The notes under the pieces: model-generated
What the model was told of the DNA's origin: nothing
Databases searched by the model: none
The model's input: the letters and a program-made list of their open reading frames with translations, nothing else
Shown here: positions 21,915-33,730 of the stretch, in pieces
Layout: every line of letters begins with the position of its first letter
Position numbering within the stretch: the first letter of the stretch is position 1
Program-made: the position numbers and the translations under genes
Assembly: GCA_000708835.1 (NCBI GenBank)
Contig: DF237320.1
Coordinates: 37,479-92,656 of the forward strand
Source: Klebsormidium nitens
Lineage: Eukaryota > Streptophyta > Klebsormidiophyceae > Klebsormidiales > Klebsormidiaceae
DNA: 55,178 nt
Reading direction: 5' to 3'

Positions 21915-22999
21915 CTTTGTGTCTTTACTCGAATCGGAGCTCTGTTCAAGCCAGCATCCTTCAGCTCCAGCAGGCTCTCAACGACGTCATCGACGTAAGC
22001 AAATGTGCGACGCCTATTTGCCCCACGCAAAGAGACAGATATGTACGCTGGATTATTGATTCCTTGTTGGATCAGATCTCGTATGGCCAAATCAGCAGCC
22101 GGCGTGGCCCCAAGCAAGACATAATCGTGAGGGCCATATGCACAGTCTATTCTTAACACGCCAACTTTAAAATCCGCCGTCTTTTCCGAAGTGGCTTCGT
22201 TTTCTCCCATAGCTTTCATCCAATTATGGGTGTTCGCTCCAGTTATGACAGGAGGCGGCAATATTCTGGACATATACCAGCCCGTTGGTATTGCTGCTGC
22301 CACATAGATATAATTGGGTATGCCGTTCCGCTTGCAGGAGTTCAAAGACAGTGTATTAATCAGGACGTTATCATCAAAGTACGGATCCGTGCCATCTTGG
22401 TCGTCAGCGACTCCCGTCATAATAGCAAGGTGGTAGACATAGTCGGCTCCACGCAGGTATCTTTCCGAGCTCTCCCCTATCCTGAGGTCTGCATGACAGA
22501 AGTCTCGAGAGACGTTGATAGCCCAGGAACCATTTTCAATTTGGAGGTTTCGTAGCTGACCCCGCCATAGGTTATCGATAACTTTGATCTGCTCGCTCGG
22601 GACTACTCCGCTAAGCTTCTTGACCAGATTGCTGCCGATAAAACCTGCACCACCGGTTACTATGAAGCGCGGCCGGGGCGTGTCTGGTTGAAAGAGACCA
22701 TGAGCTTCGCCGTGGAAGGGACACCCCTTGCCAGCAATGTCTGGGAAGTCTGAATGCAGGATATCTCCCGCAGCTTCTGCTGCTGAATAGATCCGTTTGC
22801 TTGTGTATTTTTGATCAGGTTTCTGGGCTGGTTCAAAGTGTAGCCCTTGAAATACATTTTGCGCTTCCAGACTCCACCTGGAAGGTGGGCTCAAAAGCAG
22901 GGTGGAGGGCTCTGCCGCGTCCCGGAATCGCTGCAAGCCCAAGAAAAGAATACTGAGGGTCACCCCGAGGGGCAAGACGTAACCTTGCGAGAGACCCAT
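21915..22999 (-). CDS. Extended-SDR nucleotide-sugar epimerase/dehydratase, unusual active site
   Basis: Begins at ATG 22999 with a signal-anchor helix (GYVLPLGVTLSILFLGL), a spacer of about 85 residues, then the NAD(P)-binding motif VTGGAGFIGSNLVKKL (about residues 114-129), VIDNLWRG, ADLRIG and DYVYHLAIMTG. These are landmarks of the extended short-chain dehydrogenase family acting on NDP-sugars. The usual catalytic pieces are altered. Where Ser-Ser/Thr is expected the sequence reads VAAAIPTGW, and the Tyr-x-x-x-Lys site reads His-Asn-Trp-Met-Lys before a conserved GE. RIDCAYGP and RRRTFAYVDDVVESLL are intact. The exon stops at a strong donor (CACAAAG|GTGAGC) in phase 2; the last exon is not found. 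Membrane-anchored epimerases of this kind act in Golgi sugar-nucleotide supply, but altered chemistry or a non-catalytic role is possible. Confidence 0.75.
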
Positions 23000-25768
23000 T
23001 GACCTGTAAGCTTCAACACATTTGCAGGCTAGCTTGCAATGCTTTCTCTTGCCTTGCAGCCTTACAAATACGAGAGACAACCTTCCATCCCCGTGCGTGT
23101 GGCAATGCTGTTTTGTGACGTGTAATAGCAGGAAGCTTGCGGTGTGACACAAGCGCAGGCCATAACAAGTGAAGAGATGCTCTAAACCAAAAATAAGGAC
23201 CAGTGGGCCTAAATGTATCTAGCTTAGTCAAGCGGCGCGCCGGCCTTGGACGCACTGATTGAGAAGTCAACCGATCCGTTCAGGAGCAGATCAAGCAGCT
23301 GGACGTGGTATATGACAGACCAATAGGCTCAGACTTCACTCCCATGCCAGACCTGATCAACAAGATTGTGCAATGCGGAGGTTCAGTCTAGTCAGCTCTT
23401 CCCTCACTCAGACTACGACTTCAAGTTGCAGATAGCTAGCTTCTGGGACGTCCTGTTAAAAATACCGGTATAACGTGTAGACTGTCCAATTGGGCTGCAC
23501 CGGGGGCTGCACCAACAACAAAGATCTATTTCTGCAGCTCCTTATCGTCTTGTACTCAAAATCCCTTACTTACCGTAATCGGCTAAGAATGCATTGGAAC
23601 CGCCGTGTCTGCAAACATGTGAGGGTTGAAACTCCGCAAGTGCATTGAATCTTAAGAAATTTCTCGACTCCAAAGCAAACGAACGAATCTACGATAATGA
23701 CGTGACGCACGAATGCAGCCCGGCCGCGGAAGGACGTATTTCATGCGGCCCCAATGTCGGCGGGCCGGAGACGAAGTGCTTCATGCCTGTGATTGTTTCA
23801 GTCAACATAATCATGACCACAACTTTGTGACCGCACAATATCAATTTTGAATAATTACTCAAGCTTTTAAGCTCGACAGATCCATTGAACCTTCAACCGG
23901 TCATGTCATTCTGTCATGCAGCGGCCTCCCCCAGTCGTACTGCAGATTCACTGAACCAGGTCCGGCGCATAAGGCATTTGACGGTCGCGATCGACACAAT
24001 TGACGTCATCTATTTTATACTACTAGTGTCTACTAGTGATCGCAATCGTCAGCTCACGTGCAGGTGTACGCAGATCGACGACATACCTAACTTAATATCA
24101 CAAATGTACGCTTACAGCGCATGCGGCCAGCTTGGGCCTCGCGGCCGGCGCACCGCTAACCCTTCCTACTTTTTACTGAACTTCTCAGCACACGCCATAC
24201 CTAGAATATTGCCCTGTTTCTACATAAATGGCCGTTTATCGTCGAAACCGGTGAATTTGGTGACGGGAGCGCGGGCAAGTGCGGCAGAATCTTGTGACGG
24301 ATTAGCACGTACAGCACTTTATCGAACGGAATCTACAGCCAAATGACGAGCCCGTCGAAAATGACTCCTCGGGAGTTCTCGATTGAGCGACCTTCCATGC
24401 TAATATATGTACATCTCTGTCGCCGGACTTTACAACTCAGGAAAAGGTGGATGAAAGAGAATTCGTATCGATCTGTTTTAACCGTACAGTCAACAGTAAC
24501 CTACCGTAATTTTACCAATCGGTATAAGTTTGATTGACCTGGTAGGCAATCCCGGTAGACTGTACTGAAAGCAAACCGACCACTATACCCAGTCCAAAAG
24601 CTACCCGGCTACCCGGTAGCTAAGCTCGGTACTTCGTTCCGCGCTTCCGGCAACCGTGGTCCCCGACAATCTGTAGGCGGAGTTCAGTATCACATCGTAG
24701 ATTATTTTTCAATCTCTAGCTACTGCAACTACCGGTGATAGTCCCATCTGAGTAGGCTGACGTCGCTGTTCGACGGTACGGGTAAAACGACTGAGCCTGG
24801 CCGGCCGGCCGGCCGGCCGGCGCGCGAGCCGCTCAGCTAAGGCTTCAATATCATTGAAAGTTGCCGTCTTGCTGCGCCGCGGCCCCGGTCTGCCAGGCGC
24901 GGCGGGCAGGTCGAGCCTGGGTCACTATGTACCTACTAAGATGAAGTAATGGCAAAGTAGAGGAGTCCATACTAGGCAAGTAACTACAGTGGTACCCTCG
25001 GGAGGCGGCTGGCCGGGGTCTTCGAATGTCGTCTAATCGTCCATCTAACAAAGTGCGTTTAAGGCCGTCTCCGAGTCGGCGTGGAGCAACCCCAAGTAGA
25101 GTAGTAGCTCAGCCAATCACAGAGTGTGTTACCTGCATATACTAATAGACGAAGATCATTATGTGCTCACCCCGGTGGGGTAAAAACGGCGCGGGCCGGC
25201 ACGGTTGTGCAGTCCTAGGGGCATTTAATGATCGAGTGGCACGACTCGTCCTCAGGCAATTACCGATGAGCCGATATTGTGAGGGCGCCGAAGCCTCTGA
25301 GGCGGCCGTGAGTCCAAATAAGAAGAATATATAATGGGTTGTTGAGAATATCGCATCAAGCAAACAAGGCTTTTGAGGCCACCAGGAAACTTTCAGCAAC
25401 AGTGGTCCTCCAGTGGTCAGTCGAAATTGATACGCTGCACAACAGTCTGCGTGTTGTTCGATCGAGCCTTCCGAGCCCGAGCTGTCATTTAGTCATACTA
25501 CACTGCTAGCATCGCCACTAGCAAGGCCAGCTCAAGGTGAGCAACAATCTGGTAGATCCGCAAATGCGGACTCGAGCTCTACGGAGTCTGTAGATGGAGC
25601 TTCAGACCTATGAAGTCATTTCCTGACACTCACCACGATGCGCGGTACTATTTTCCATGCTCCTCATCTGAATTCAACGACCATCAAAATCTGAGGCAAC
25701 CATCAATCAGTGCCCCTATCTGCGCCTAGTGTGCTGTTTAATTCCAAGCGGCTTGGCTGCTCAGCATC
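23000..25768. other. Intergenic, no gene recognised; contains GGCC microsatellite
   Basis: Long spacer between divergently oriented epimerase and NXPE-like genes. Open frames up to 153 codons (for example 23885-24346) show no family motif, hydrophobic segment or splice pattern. A GGCC repeat lies at 24799-24820. Confidence 0.35.
24799..24820. repeat. (GGCC)n microsatellite
   Basis: About five and a half tandem GGCC units followed by GCGCGCG. Self-complementary in every register, so cruciform-prone. Confidence 0.85.
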
Positions 25769-27674
25769 ATGGTTGATGCTGCTTGGCTGCCACCGGCGGT
25801 GCGCAGAGAGGCCACACAACGCCTTCTTCTGCTCTGCGTCATCACGGCTGTTGTTTTAGGGGGTCCTCTGCTGGTCACCAGTGGCGGCTGTCAGCTGGGG
25901 AGTCTTGCGAGCTTTCGAATCGCACAGATCGTCTTGGAGTCGAGTAACAGCGCTCCCGTCACTCCCAGCGGTCTGAGTCAACCAGAAGAGACACGAACTC
26001 ACGCTTTAGCACTTCTGCGGGCGCAGTCCTGGGGCTCCGCCTTCCACCAAGCAAAGCTGCTGGAGACAGTTGGTTATATGGGCGAGGAGGAGCGGCCCAC
26101 TGGGCTTTGCTACGAAAACCGATCCATGGCGGATTTCACCATCCAAGCGGAAGATTTAAGAGCACAGAATGTCAGCACCTTTGTGCCCCTCTACTTCAAC
26201 ATTCAGGAAGCGAAGGCCCCCTCTCCCGGCAAACGTGGGCTTGGAGGCAAATACTTCTATATCAGTGTGGAAGGGAGGCCTTGGGCAGATCCTGGCACGG
26301 TGGTGCGCCTGCCACAGCCCCTTGTTTGGGATCACAGCAATGGATCTTACACGGTTGCCTTTGAAGTCTATGACGAGGACGTCACGTACAATATCACTGT
26401 TTCTCTGTGGCATGCGGGGTATGCGGGGTACCTGGGGAATCTGAGGGATTTCCACTGGGGCGACTGCTGCCCAGCGCTGCCGCAGATGACATTCCTAGAG
26501 TCCTTCACCTTTTCTACCAGAATTATGAGGCCTGACCAAGCCAACGCAACAACAGCGCCGAATCACGGACAAAGTGATCAACGGCGAAGAAGTTCACCTC
26601 TGGGCTTTATCCCCCATATTCTTTTGAAAGCGAGTGCCCTTCCTGAGCATGACGTGCAAGAACAGAGTCTGCCAGTGAAGCCTTCAATGATGGGTCCTCC
26701 AATGCGGATTGGTGCAGCAGACGAAGAGAATCCCGCTTTATATCAAGCAGCACTTGTCTGCCCCGACTCGAGATCTTTCCCAACGTGTCACTCTGCAGGC
26801 CGGGGTCGGTGGTTGAACGATTATTGGGAGCCTGCCGACTGCCCCTACACGCAGTTTAGTAATGAAAGCCTGAGGCAATGTGCGGAAAGAAACGGGCCTT
26901 TTCACATTACGTTAGTGGGAGATTCGTTGATGCGGGGGCTCTTCTTTGATACGCGGGAGATCTTGTCCGGCAAGCGGCCGGACCAAAGCCAGGCGGGGCA
27001 CCATGACGAGGAACCGGTGGAAGAGGCGCCCGGCTTCACACTTGAATTCAAGTGGACTCCACACTCGGCAGCTCTGCACCCGCGATTACAGAATGGGGAC
27101 TTTTTCAGTAACACCTCGTCCGTCCTTGTATTCAACACACTGCAATGGGACCTTGCGAGACCCTCGCCGAGTGGATGATTACCTCGAAGCGACAAGGCGG
27201 TTCGTAGACGCGTTGGTCGAAGCGCGGGGTAGGTTCCGCAAGATCATATGGCGGACGGGAGCAGCCGTGCACCACTTTGGCCCCGCCTCTTGCGACGCCA
27301 ACTGTTCTATGGACGGCTTTATTATTGGCCCGAGGGGCGAACTGTACAATTCTGCGGTTCGCTTCTTGGTGGAGGCAACGCCCGGGGTCGACGTACTAGA
27401 CATGTGGCAGATTAGTTCAGGGAGGCCTGACTTGCAGCACGCCTTCCACTGGGACGCGAGATATATCAGGCACGCTATCGTGTCTAAAAGCGTAGGTAAT
27501 GTGCTTTTGAATATGCTGTGCAGCGAAGTAGTTCAAGTTAAGGTTAAGGGCAACTTAGTTGCATGTACGCTTTACTTTTATCTTAATTTACGCTTTACTC
27601 CGAGTACCGAGCGTCCGAGTATTGACGGAGTTTCGGATCCTGCTCTGCGCTATCCCGTTATCAATTATCCATGA
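25769..27674 (+). CDS. NXPE/PC-esterase-like type II membrane protein, one frameshift
   Basis: ATG 25769 is followed within 20 residues by a signal-anchor helix (LLLLCVITAVVLGGPLLV). The lumenal part starts with a beta-sandwich region (TFVPLYFNIQEA, GSYTVAFEVYDEDVTYNITVSL) like the immunoglobulin-like domain of neurexophilin/NXPE proteins. A Cys-bounded segment (GRWLNDYW, CPYTQF) precedes the SGNH block HITLVGDSLMRGLFFD. After a shift near 27165 the next frame carries WRTGAAVHHFG, VDVLDMWQISSGRPDLQHAFH and NVLLNMLC, the rest of a PC-esterase fold. The shift fits one extra base. About 55 residues after NMLC look non-homologous, so the native stop may be displaced. Related PC-esterase and TBL proteins O-acetylate polysaccharides; that role here is inference. 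Confidence 0.7.
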
Positions 27675-29035
27675 TTACGGCTTGCTTTTCTACTCATTCA
27701 CCACTTACACGCGAACACCGGACGTTGATGCCCAGCAACTTCAAACCGGCCGCTTCTGCTGCTTGACCAAGGGTGAAATACGGCCGCCAAATCCATTGAA
27801 GCCTCAGTGGATCCAAATGTTCACATGGATGCTGCATGGCAGAAAGCGCTACACGAGCGCCTTCGAGCTTCGAGCTTCTAGTGATGGACAACGAGAATCT
27901 GATCCCGCTTCGAAGGATATCTAGTGAATTGACTTCAACTAGCTAGGTGCTTGATTCGCGATTACCGGCGTCATATGCAAGTCCCAATGGAAGAATTTGC
28001 TCTAGGTTAATCTCACGAGCTGAATCGACTAGCTAGTCTGTACCTTGCGAAGTAAAGGGCATGCTAGATTGCAGCATGTGTTGCCGCTCCATTTGATTGA
28101 AAAGTGAGCATGATGTAAGCAGAAGATCCAGCGTACATGAACACGATGCAGATTGTATGCGATGCCCAAGTTTCTGAGGGGTTATTTTCGAACTGTGCAG
28201 AAGTTACGATGTTTATGTGAGGTGATATTCTCCTACACGCCGTACTAGGCATATAGTCGTAGGCTTCTCATGGCATATATGATACAAACCGCCGCCGGAA
28301 TGTCAGTAAATTGCAAAGAGTACAATCAGTCATATGCATTTAGCTTAAAAGAGTGAGGACATTTATTTACTTTGTCATTCGGAACCTCCTTCAGGACGAA
28401 TGCTGGCAATTGTGCAATTCTGCATGAAACTGCACAGCTCGAAGTCATCACGGTTTGACGGCACACCTTGGCTAAAAAACACTGGCAAGCGGAATCAACT
28501 GCAACCCGGTTCACTGAGCGATCAGTGACTGATCGCTCTTGCAGTTGGAAACAGCAAAAGTTTGATGATCGAGAAACAGATGATCCCCCTATTGTGACAA
28601 ACAACTGTCGAATATGCAGTTAAGGACTTTCTTGACTAATATAGAAATTCACGTGTTCTTGCGTCCATTTCTATATGGGTCCATTTGATGCCCCAAACCT
28701 CTGAAATACGTTGGGATCAGAATGAAGGCTTATAGACGTCTAAACTAGATAAACCGCCCTATAGGTGAAGATCAGTGAGCTAGCTTACAGGCGTTATACA
28801 TGCGCGATATCGATCGAAATGTGAAAATTCTATTCAGAAACTTCTGGACCGATGCAAACGTTACTTCTTCAAGCAGCGGGTCTTTTGGTGTGGATACGCA
28901 GACCTTAATGGCTTCAATAGAGTCAGATCACATTCGTATCCAATTCACCGACACAACCTATACTTCCACTTTACTGTCCGGGCCCTTCAAGCTATATCGT
29001 CTCAAACGGCAGCAAGACTCCTCCGTGTAGCCAGA
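27675..29035. other. Intergenic, no gene recognised
   Basis: Convergent spacer between the NXPE-like (+) and GT90 (-) genes, expected to hold both 3' UTRs. Small frames only, with no motif. Confidence 0.35.
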
Positions 29036-31273
29036 TCATTCTGCATAATCCTCTGAGTCGTTCCTTCCACAAGAACAGTCATCCTGGGAGTCTTGAGGCA
29101 CCTCCCTCATACCTTCTCTTATCTTGGCTTGGAAACCAAGGGAAACGTGTAGATTCTCGAGGTGGAATGCCATTGAGCAGTAGATATCTTCCGTCCTCAG
29201 CCCTTCTAGTGCCAGCTTAAAACCAGCTTCCGCAATCTTCTGTGCTTCCTCGTCATGTTGTTTGATCCAATCGAGCTTCCTTACTAGATCAGCAAGGTTC
29301 GGTTCGACCTCTATTGAATTCACACCGTCCAGTAGGAGCGGGTAAAAGTCGCGAACCCAAGGGGACCGCTGCTTTACAAGCAAAGACCCGGAAAGGAGAA
29401 CTTTCTCAATGCGGAAGAAGGAAGCACTGTTCCCATCAAGATCGAGTAGATACTTATGGTGCCCGATTGGAGGTTTCCGTACAAATGAAGCATTCAGACC
29501 TTTTTCGACGGCCTCGTCGAAAGCCTTGTCCAGGGTGTTCTTGTGACCCAGCACAATACGCGCATCGATCAGGTCGGGCCTTTTGACGCTGGTACTGGCG
29601 GCCAAGAATCGTGGCACTTGATACAGGTTCTCCTCGGTTGTGGTTGTCATGCCGGTATTAGCGCCCCAAAAGAAAGCCTTGGGGATCCTGTCTTGCCACG
29701 GAGGCACTGAGCACGCCTCCCTGAACAGGTCGCCAGAGAAATACTCCTTGACCAGTGGTGATATGGGCGCCGGAATATCGATGAAAGAAGGGTGCGCGGC
29801 AATCGTAAGCCCAGGGATGGCGTCTTTTGCGGTTATAGACGCCCCATCGCCCAACGTAAGCACCAGTTCCACGTCCGGAATCTGGACCTGAGATGAACGA
29901 GTACAAGTCCCATTTGAAAGGAAAGCTGGTGTAGGTACGAGACGTGTACTTTCAAGCTTGTTCTGGAGGTTTCTGCCAAATCTGTTGTTTGCCTGTCAGC
30001 TTGACTACGCTGAGTTTAGTAAGACCAATAAACGAGTCTGGATTGCAATCTGCAGACGTCTTGGTATCTGGTACTCTGAGGCAGTAGCCGGTAACCGCAA
30101 CCCAATTGAATTGACGGTTCCTAAGCTTGCTGATTTCTAAGTAGCGGCCTGACCACACTGAACAGCATACCCTTGACTGTGTCGGTTCTCACCTTTCGAA
30201 GGGTTGATAGCAGGACGCTGATGTATATGTCAACAAAAGGCCTAGAGTGCCCATCTGCAGGATACGTCTCGGGGAAGGTGTATAGCTTGTTGTTAATTAT
30301 AGACACGTGTACTATTCTTTCACCATGGATCTCCGTCCATGCTAAGAAGGACTTCTCACTGAGAGGGCGGTGAGTCCATGCCGCATAAGCATCGCGTACA
30401 GTCTGTCTGGACGTCGAAGAGCAGTTGTAGGTTGCATTGAAACTGCAACAGCAGGGTGATGAATGTGAAACTGGAATACATGATCAAGCACAAGCCGGCG
30501 TTGGATCTGAGCTTTTGAGCGAGCTGTGAAAGGCGAACAAGCACACCTGGTTCAAAGCTGGGATGATTGAGAGTTCAACAAGCTGATATGCTCAACCGTT
30601 TGCTACTATAGCTGCCCTATCCTCATCGTCTTAAAAGCTACGAGTCACACTTGTCACACTGATTGAATCAACAATATGCGTCACAGCATGGCTTGAGCAT
30701 GCTAATCCGTCCACAACCTGCGGTTCTAGTGTTCCAAATACAGCTCACTGTCCGTAGAAATTCAGCTAGAGTAGCACTTGGCTCCGGAGCCTTAGCTTAC
30801 TTTGGGAAGGTTTCCGGACAGGAACACCTGTCAGGATGCAGCTGCATCTGCGCCACAGTCCTTCCGAGGTGCTGAATGCTGTGTGCCCCGCTCTTTTCCA
30901 CTTTGAATCCGTACACAGAATCGCCAACGCCCAAGAATTGCCCCAGCCGCTCAGGGACTCTGGTCTGGCCCGAAGGATCCAGAAGAGTAACATTGGCATC
31001 ATCACAAAACTGGAACCAATGAAAGGGGACGGAGGCATTGCTGGTTCCAGGGCCGGACGCTCGTGCACCCCTGGGACAGTATTTTCCAACCTTCCTGGTT
31101 TGTAAACTTGCGCCAACCGCTCCAGGCGGGAGTGCGGTCTGTGCCAGTCGCCAACCAGAGTACGACCCCAACATGAGAAGGTAGACCACACAAGCAATGA
31201 GTAAGAGCCCGCAAACTATGGCAAAGCTCACTCGTGACTGCATGTTGCCTCCCAACTGGAATCTGGACGCCAT
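29036..31273 (-). CDS. GT90/CAP10-domain glycosyltransferase (POGLUT/CAP59-like)
   Basis: A consistent three-exon model, 31273-30801, 30316-30193 and 29887-29036, gives 482 residues with matching phases (2 then 0). Borders are CCAAA|GTAAGC..GAAAG and CGAAAG|GTGAGA..ATCTCAG. Exon 1 encodes a signal-anchor helix (VSFAIVCGLLLIACVVYLLML, about residues 15-35). Exon 2 carries IINNKLYTF and exon 3 starts VQIPDVELVLTLGDG, the usual 'lPDvEf.l..gD' block of CAP10 domains. KAFFWGANTG, ARIVLGHK, HHKYLLDLDGNSASF and KVLLSGSLLVKQ follow, as in GT90 enzymes such as plant CAP10 proteins, POGLUT1 and fungal xylosyltransferases. It is predicted to be a Golgi/ER-lumen transferase of Xyl or Glc. Nothing looks broken. 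The acceptor of exon 2 (GAAAG) is the weakest border. Confidence 0.85.
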
Positions 31274-32108
31274 ATTGTTGCTGGGAGATGGACTGATACC
31301 AGCCTCCGGGAGTTTCAGAAGTCAGCGGCTACGGGGCGGCTACACTAGCTCCAAGTTTAACTCTGTTTGGCACTACTCTTTGGCACGCTCACACGATCGG
31401 CCGCGAAAGATATTGCTTGTAGACACAGCGCACGAATGTCTGGGATGTGCCGCGAAGGCGCTACGTACAGGGGGCCGCCCTCTGCATATTTGAATGTATT
31501 TCTGTGTATACTTGGTCCGATAAAGAGACCTGTTATCTTGTGCTGACAGCTGTCCTTCTGAGAGGCCCAGCTGCCAGCTCGCAGCTCGCTCGATAATGAC
31601 AGCAAGAGCGCCTGTAAATCATGTGTAAGAAACTTCCACCTTCAGGATAGCGGCAGCTCAGAATTGAAGCTCACGCGGCAGCTGAGCTTCATGCATGCAT
31701 GACGGCGCAACTGCAACCCTGATCACATCATGTAAAGATGTAAAGGCAAGGACACTCCAAACCCATGAAGCCAGGTTCAAAGAGACACTGACAGTCGCCC
31801 GTCGCTTTGATTATCAGCATCTTGACCAGATCAGCTGTCTGTCAACGAATAAATCAATCACATCGACCTGAGTCTGCTGGAGGGTACCGGCCGCACCGGT
31901 CAACATCGACTCGTCACGTACCGGCGGGCTTGCGAGGTCGACTGTGCATGCGGTCTCGCGGCGGTCTAAGTGCGTGCCACTATAATACAGCTAGCTCAGT
32001 GGCTAGTACGCGCAGTAGTACCGGGGCCCCGGCCCGTTTCGAACAGCGTGAGTGACCCAGTGTCGGAACCGAGACCGATCAGATCGTATATATATTTAAG
32101 GGTACCAT
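31274..32108. other. Intergenic, no gene recognised
   Basis: Upstream flank of the GT90 gene. A tRNA A-box-like stretch near 31990 was examined and rejected. No exon is supported. Confidence 0.35.
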
Positions 32109-32541
32109 CACTTTGAAGTGGCACCCGGCCCCTTAGAAATTGTGTGGGGGGGGGGGGGTTCAGTTGCTTCAGCCAATCGAAGGTGGGGAAGGGGGGGGGG
32201 GGTAAATGCCTTTAATTCACTTGGGGCGAAGCCCCAGCCGGATTTCAGCTGAAGAACATTCTTTTCAAGCTAATTTATCATCTTTTACCCCACGGGTCAG
32301 AGATTCTACACCATGAATGCAACAAAGAAGCTCTTTTCAACGTTAAAAAGGGGGCGAATTCATGCATACGACACTATTATTTTTGTCCAATTAAAGCAAT
32401 TGCCCGGGTGGTGGCTGTTTGACCGGGGCCTTGACCTTTTTTCTGAAGACAAGGCCAAGAGAGGGGGGGGGCTTGAGACCCTCCAGCCAAAGTGCCTCTA
32501 CTAGCTAGCTAAAACAACTAACCGGGTGCCACTTCAAAGTG
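32109..32541. mobile_element. TIR (foldback) element with long G-runs
   Basis: Left end CACTTTGAAGTGGCACCCGG (32109-32128) and right end (32522-32541) are perfect 20-bp inverted repeats. The interior holds three uninterrupted G tracts (13 G at 32146-32158, 12 G at 32191-32202, 9 G at 32463-32471) and no transposase. The CACT ends recall CACTA/EnSpm elements, but the three bases flanking each side (CAT and CTA) do not match, so no target duplication is visible and the class is unassigned. Confidence 0.65.
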
Positions 32542-33730
32542 CTAAACACCATTGATGTCGGCGCCGGCCGGGCCGGCCAGCCGTACGGGTCTTTGCCGGA
32601 GCCCGGGGGCTCAATTGGCAATAAAGTTGCGAAGCCGGATCCGAAGTTAGTAAGTGCTTCCGAGTACGTAAGAGCCGGTACCTACTTAGTACTTTACAAA
32701 AGCAAAAGCAACCGTGTACGTAATGCCATTGTGAATTTGCAAAAAAAAAAACTATTTTTGCCCAGGTCGAAATTTCTCAGAAATTATTCCCTGCCTGGTC
32801 GAAAAGTTGGAAATGAAAAAACCAAGTTATTTGGACCTAAGAATGCTTGTTTAGCGGGAAAAATGGGCAAAAACGAAAACAAAAATAGATTATTCTAACC
32901 GATGCGAAACCAAAACAACTTTAAAAATAATTGTTCGCGGTGTTTGGGTGCGAATTCAAATGGCAGTACGGGTACATCTCGTCGCGGCATGCAAAGAAAA
33001 TCTGGTTTTGATCTTCATTCTGCCAGTACGTGAGAAGTAGGCACGCAAGTACATGAGCCCTAGCTGGCCGAAAGTCAGGAAAGTTTTAACGGTACTGGTC
33101 CAATTTGCAGCTCTGTCCAGAGTCGACCAGCTTGCCTTGTTTGGCTTTCAGGTATTCTGGATACAGTGAACCTGGACTCCGAGCGCTCTGCCGCGTACAG
33201 CCGTGACGGTGTAATACTTAATGACTGCGCTGAAGTCACCTTTAATCCTCTGCCGGCACACTTCCAAGCTGCGTCACCTAGGTACTTCGTACCTCGAACC
33301 TCTTTTGCCAGCTCGCGGACGTCGGCATTATGCGGATCTGACAGGAGTGCATGAGACGACTCCGACCACTGTACGGAGCTACATGCGTAGGGCAAACGCT
33401 TTTATTAGCATTCCGGGCTCCTGGTATGGTCAAGAACTCAACCCAAACCTACATATTACCTGTCCTGCTCTTGCAGCGCACCACGGCTATGTAGTTGGCT
33501 GCTGGTCTTTTGGTAGCCATTGTCCCATCATGTCTCTCGTCTGAATATGGCTTGGGTTTATGCTCACTTGCTTACAGGGCAGGGGCGCCACGGCCATGGT
33601 CTGCGAGTTGAATGTATGGTATACATGATCCTCCCGCCAGCTCAGGAAGCGACGCTCAGCCGCTTCAATGAAAGAGCAGCTCAAGGTTAGGCGGGGGCAA
33701 TCAAAAGGTTGAAGAACATTGGGATCGGGC
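32542..33730. other. Intergenic, no gene recognised
   Basis: Includes an A-rich stretch near 32740-32890 and small frames of no recognised family. Probably contains the promoter of the GT32 gene; no clear TATA box was seen. Confidence 0.3.

Noticed and set aside
30121-31214. Overlapping plus- and minus-strand frames within the GT90 locus
   Set aside because: Only the minus-strand segments that join with consistent phases match CAP10 motifs; the rest are shadows.
31985-32052. tRNA-like A box (TAGCTCAGTGG) followed by GTTTCGAACAG
   Set aside because: No acceptor stem, anticodon arm or proper T-arm pairing could be formed around it.
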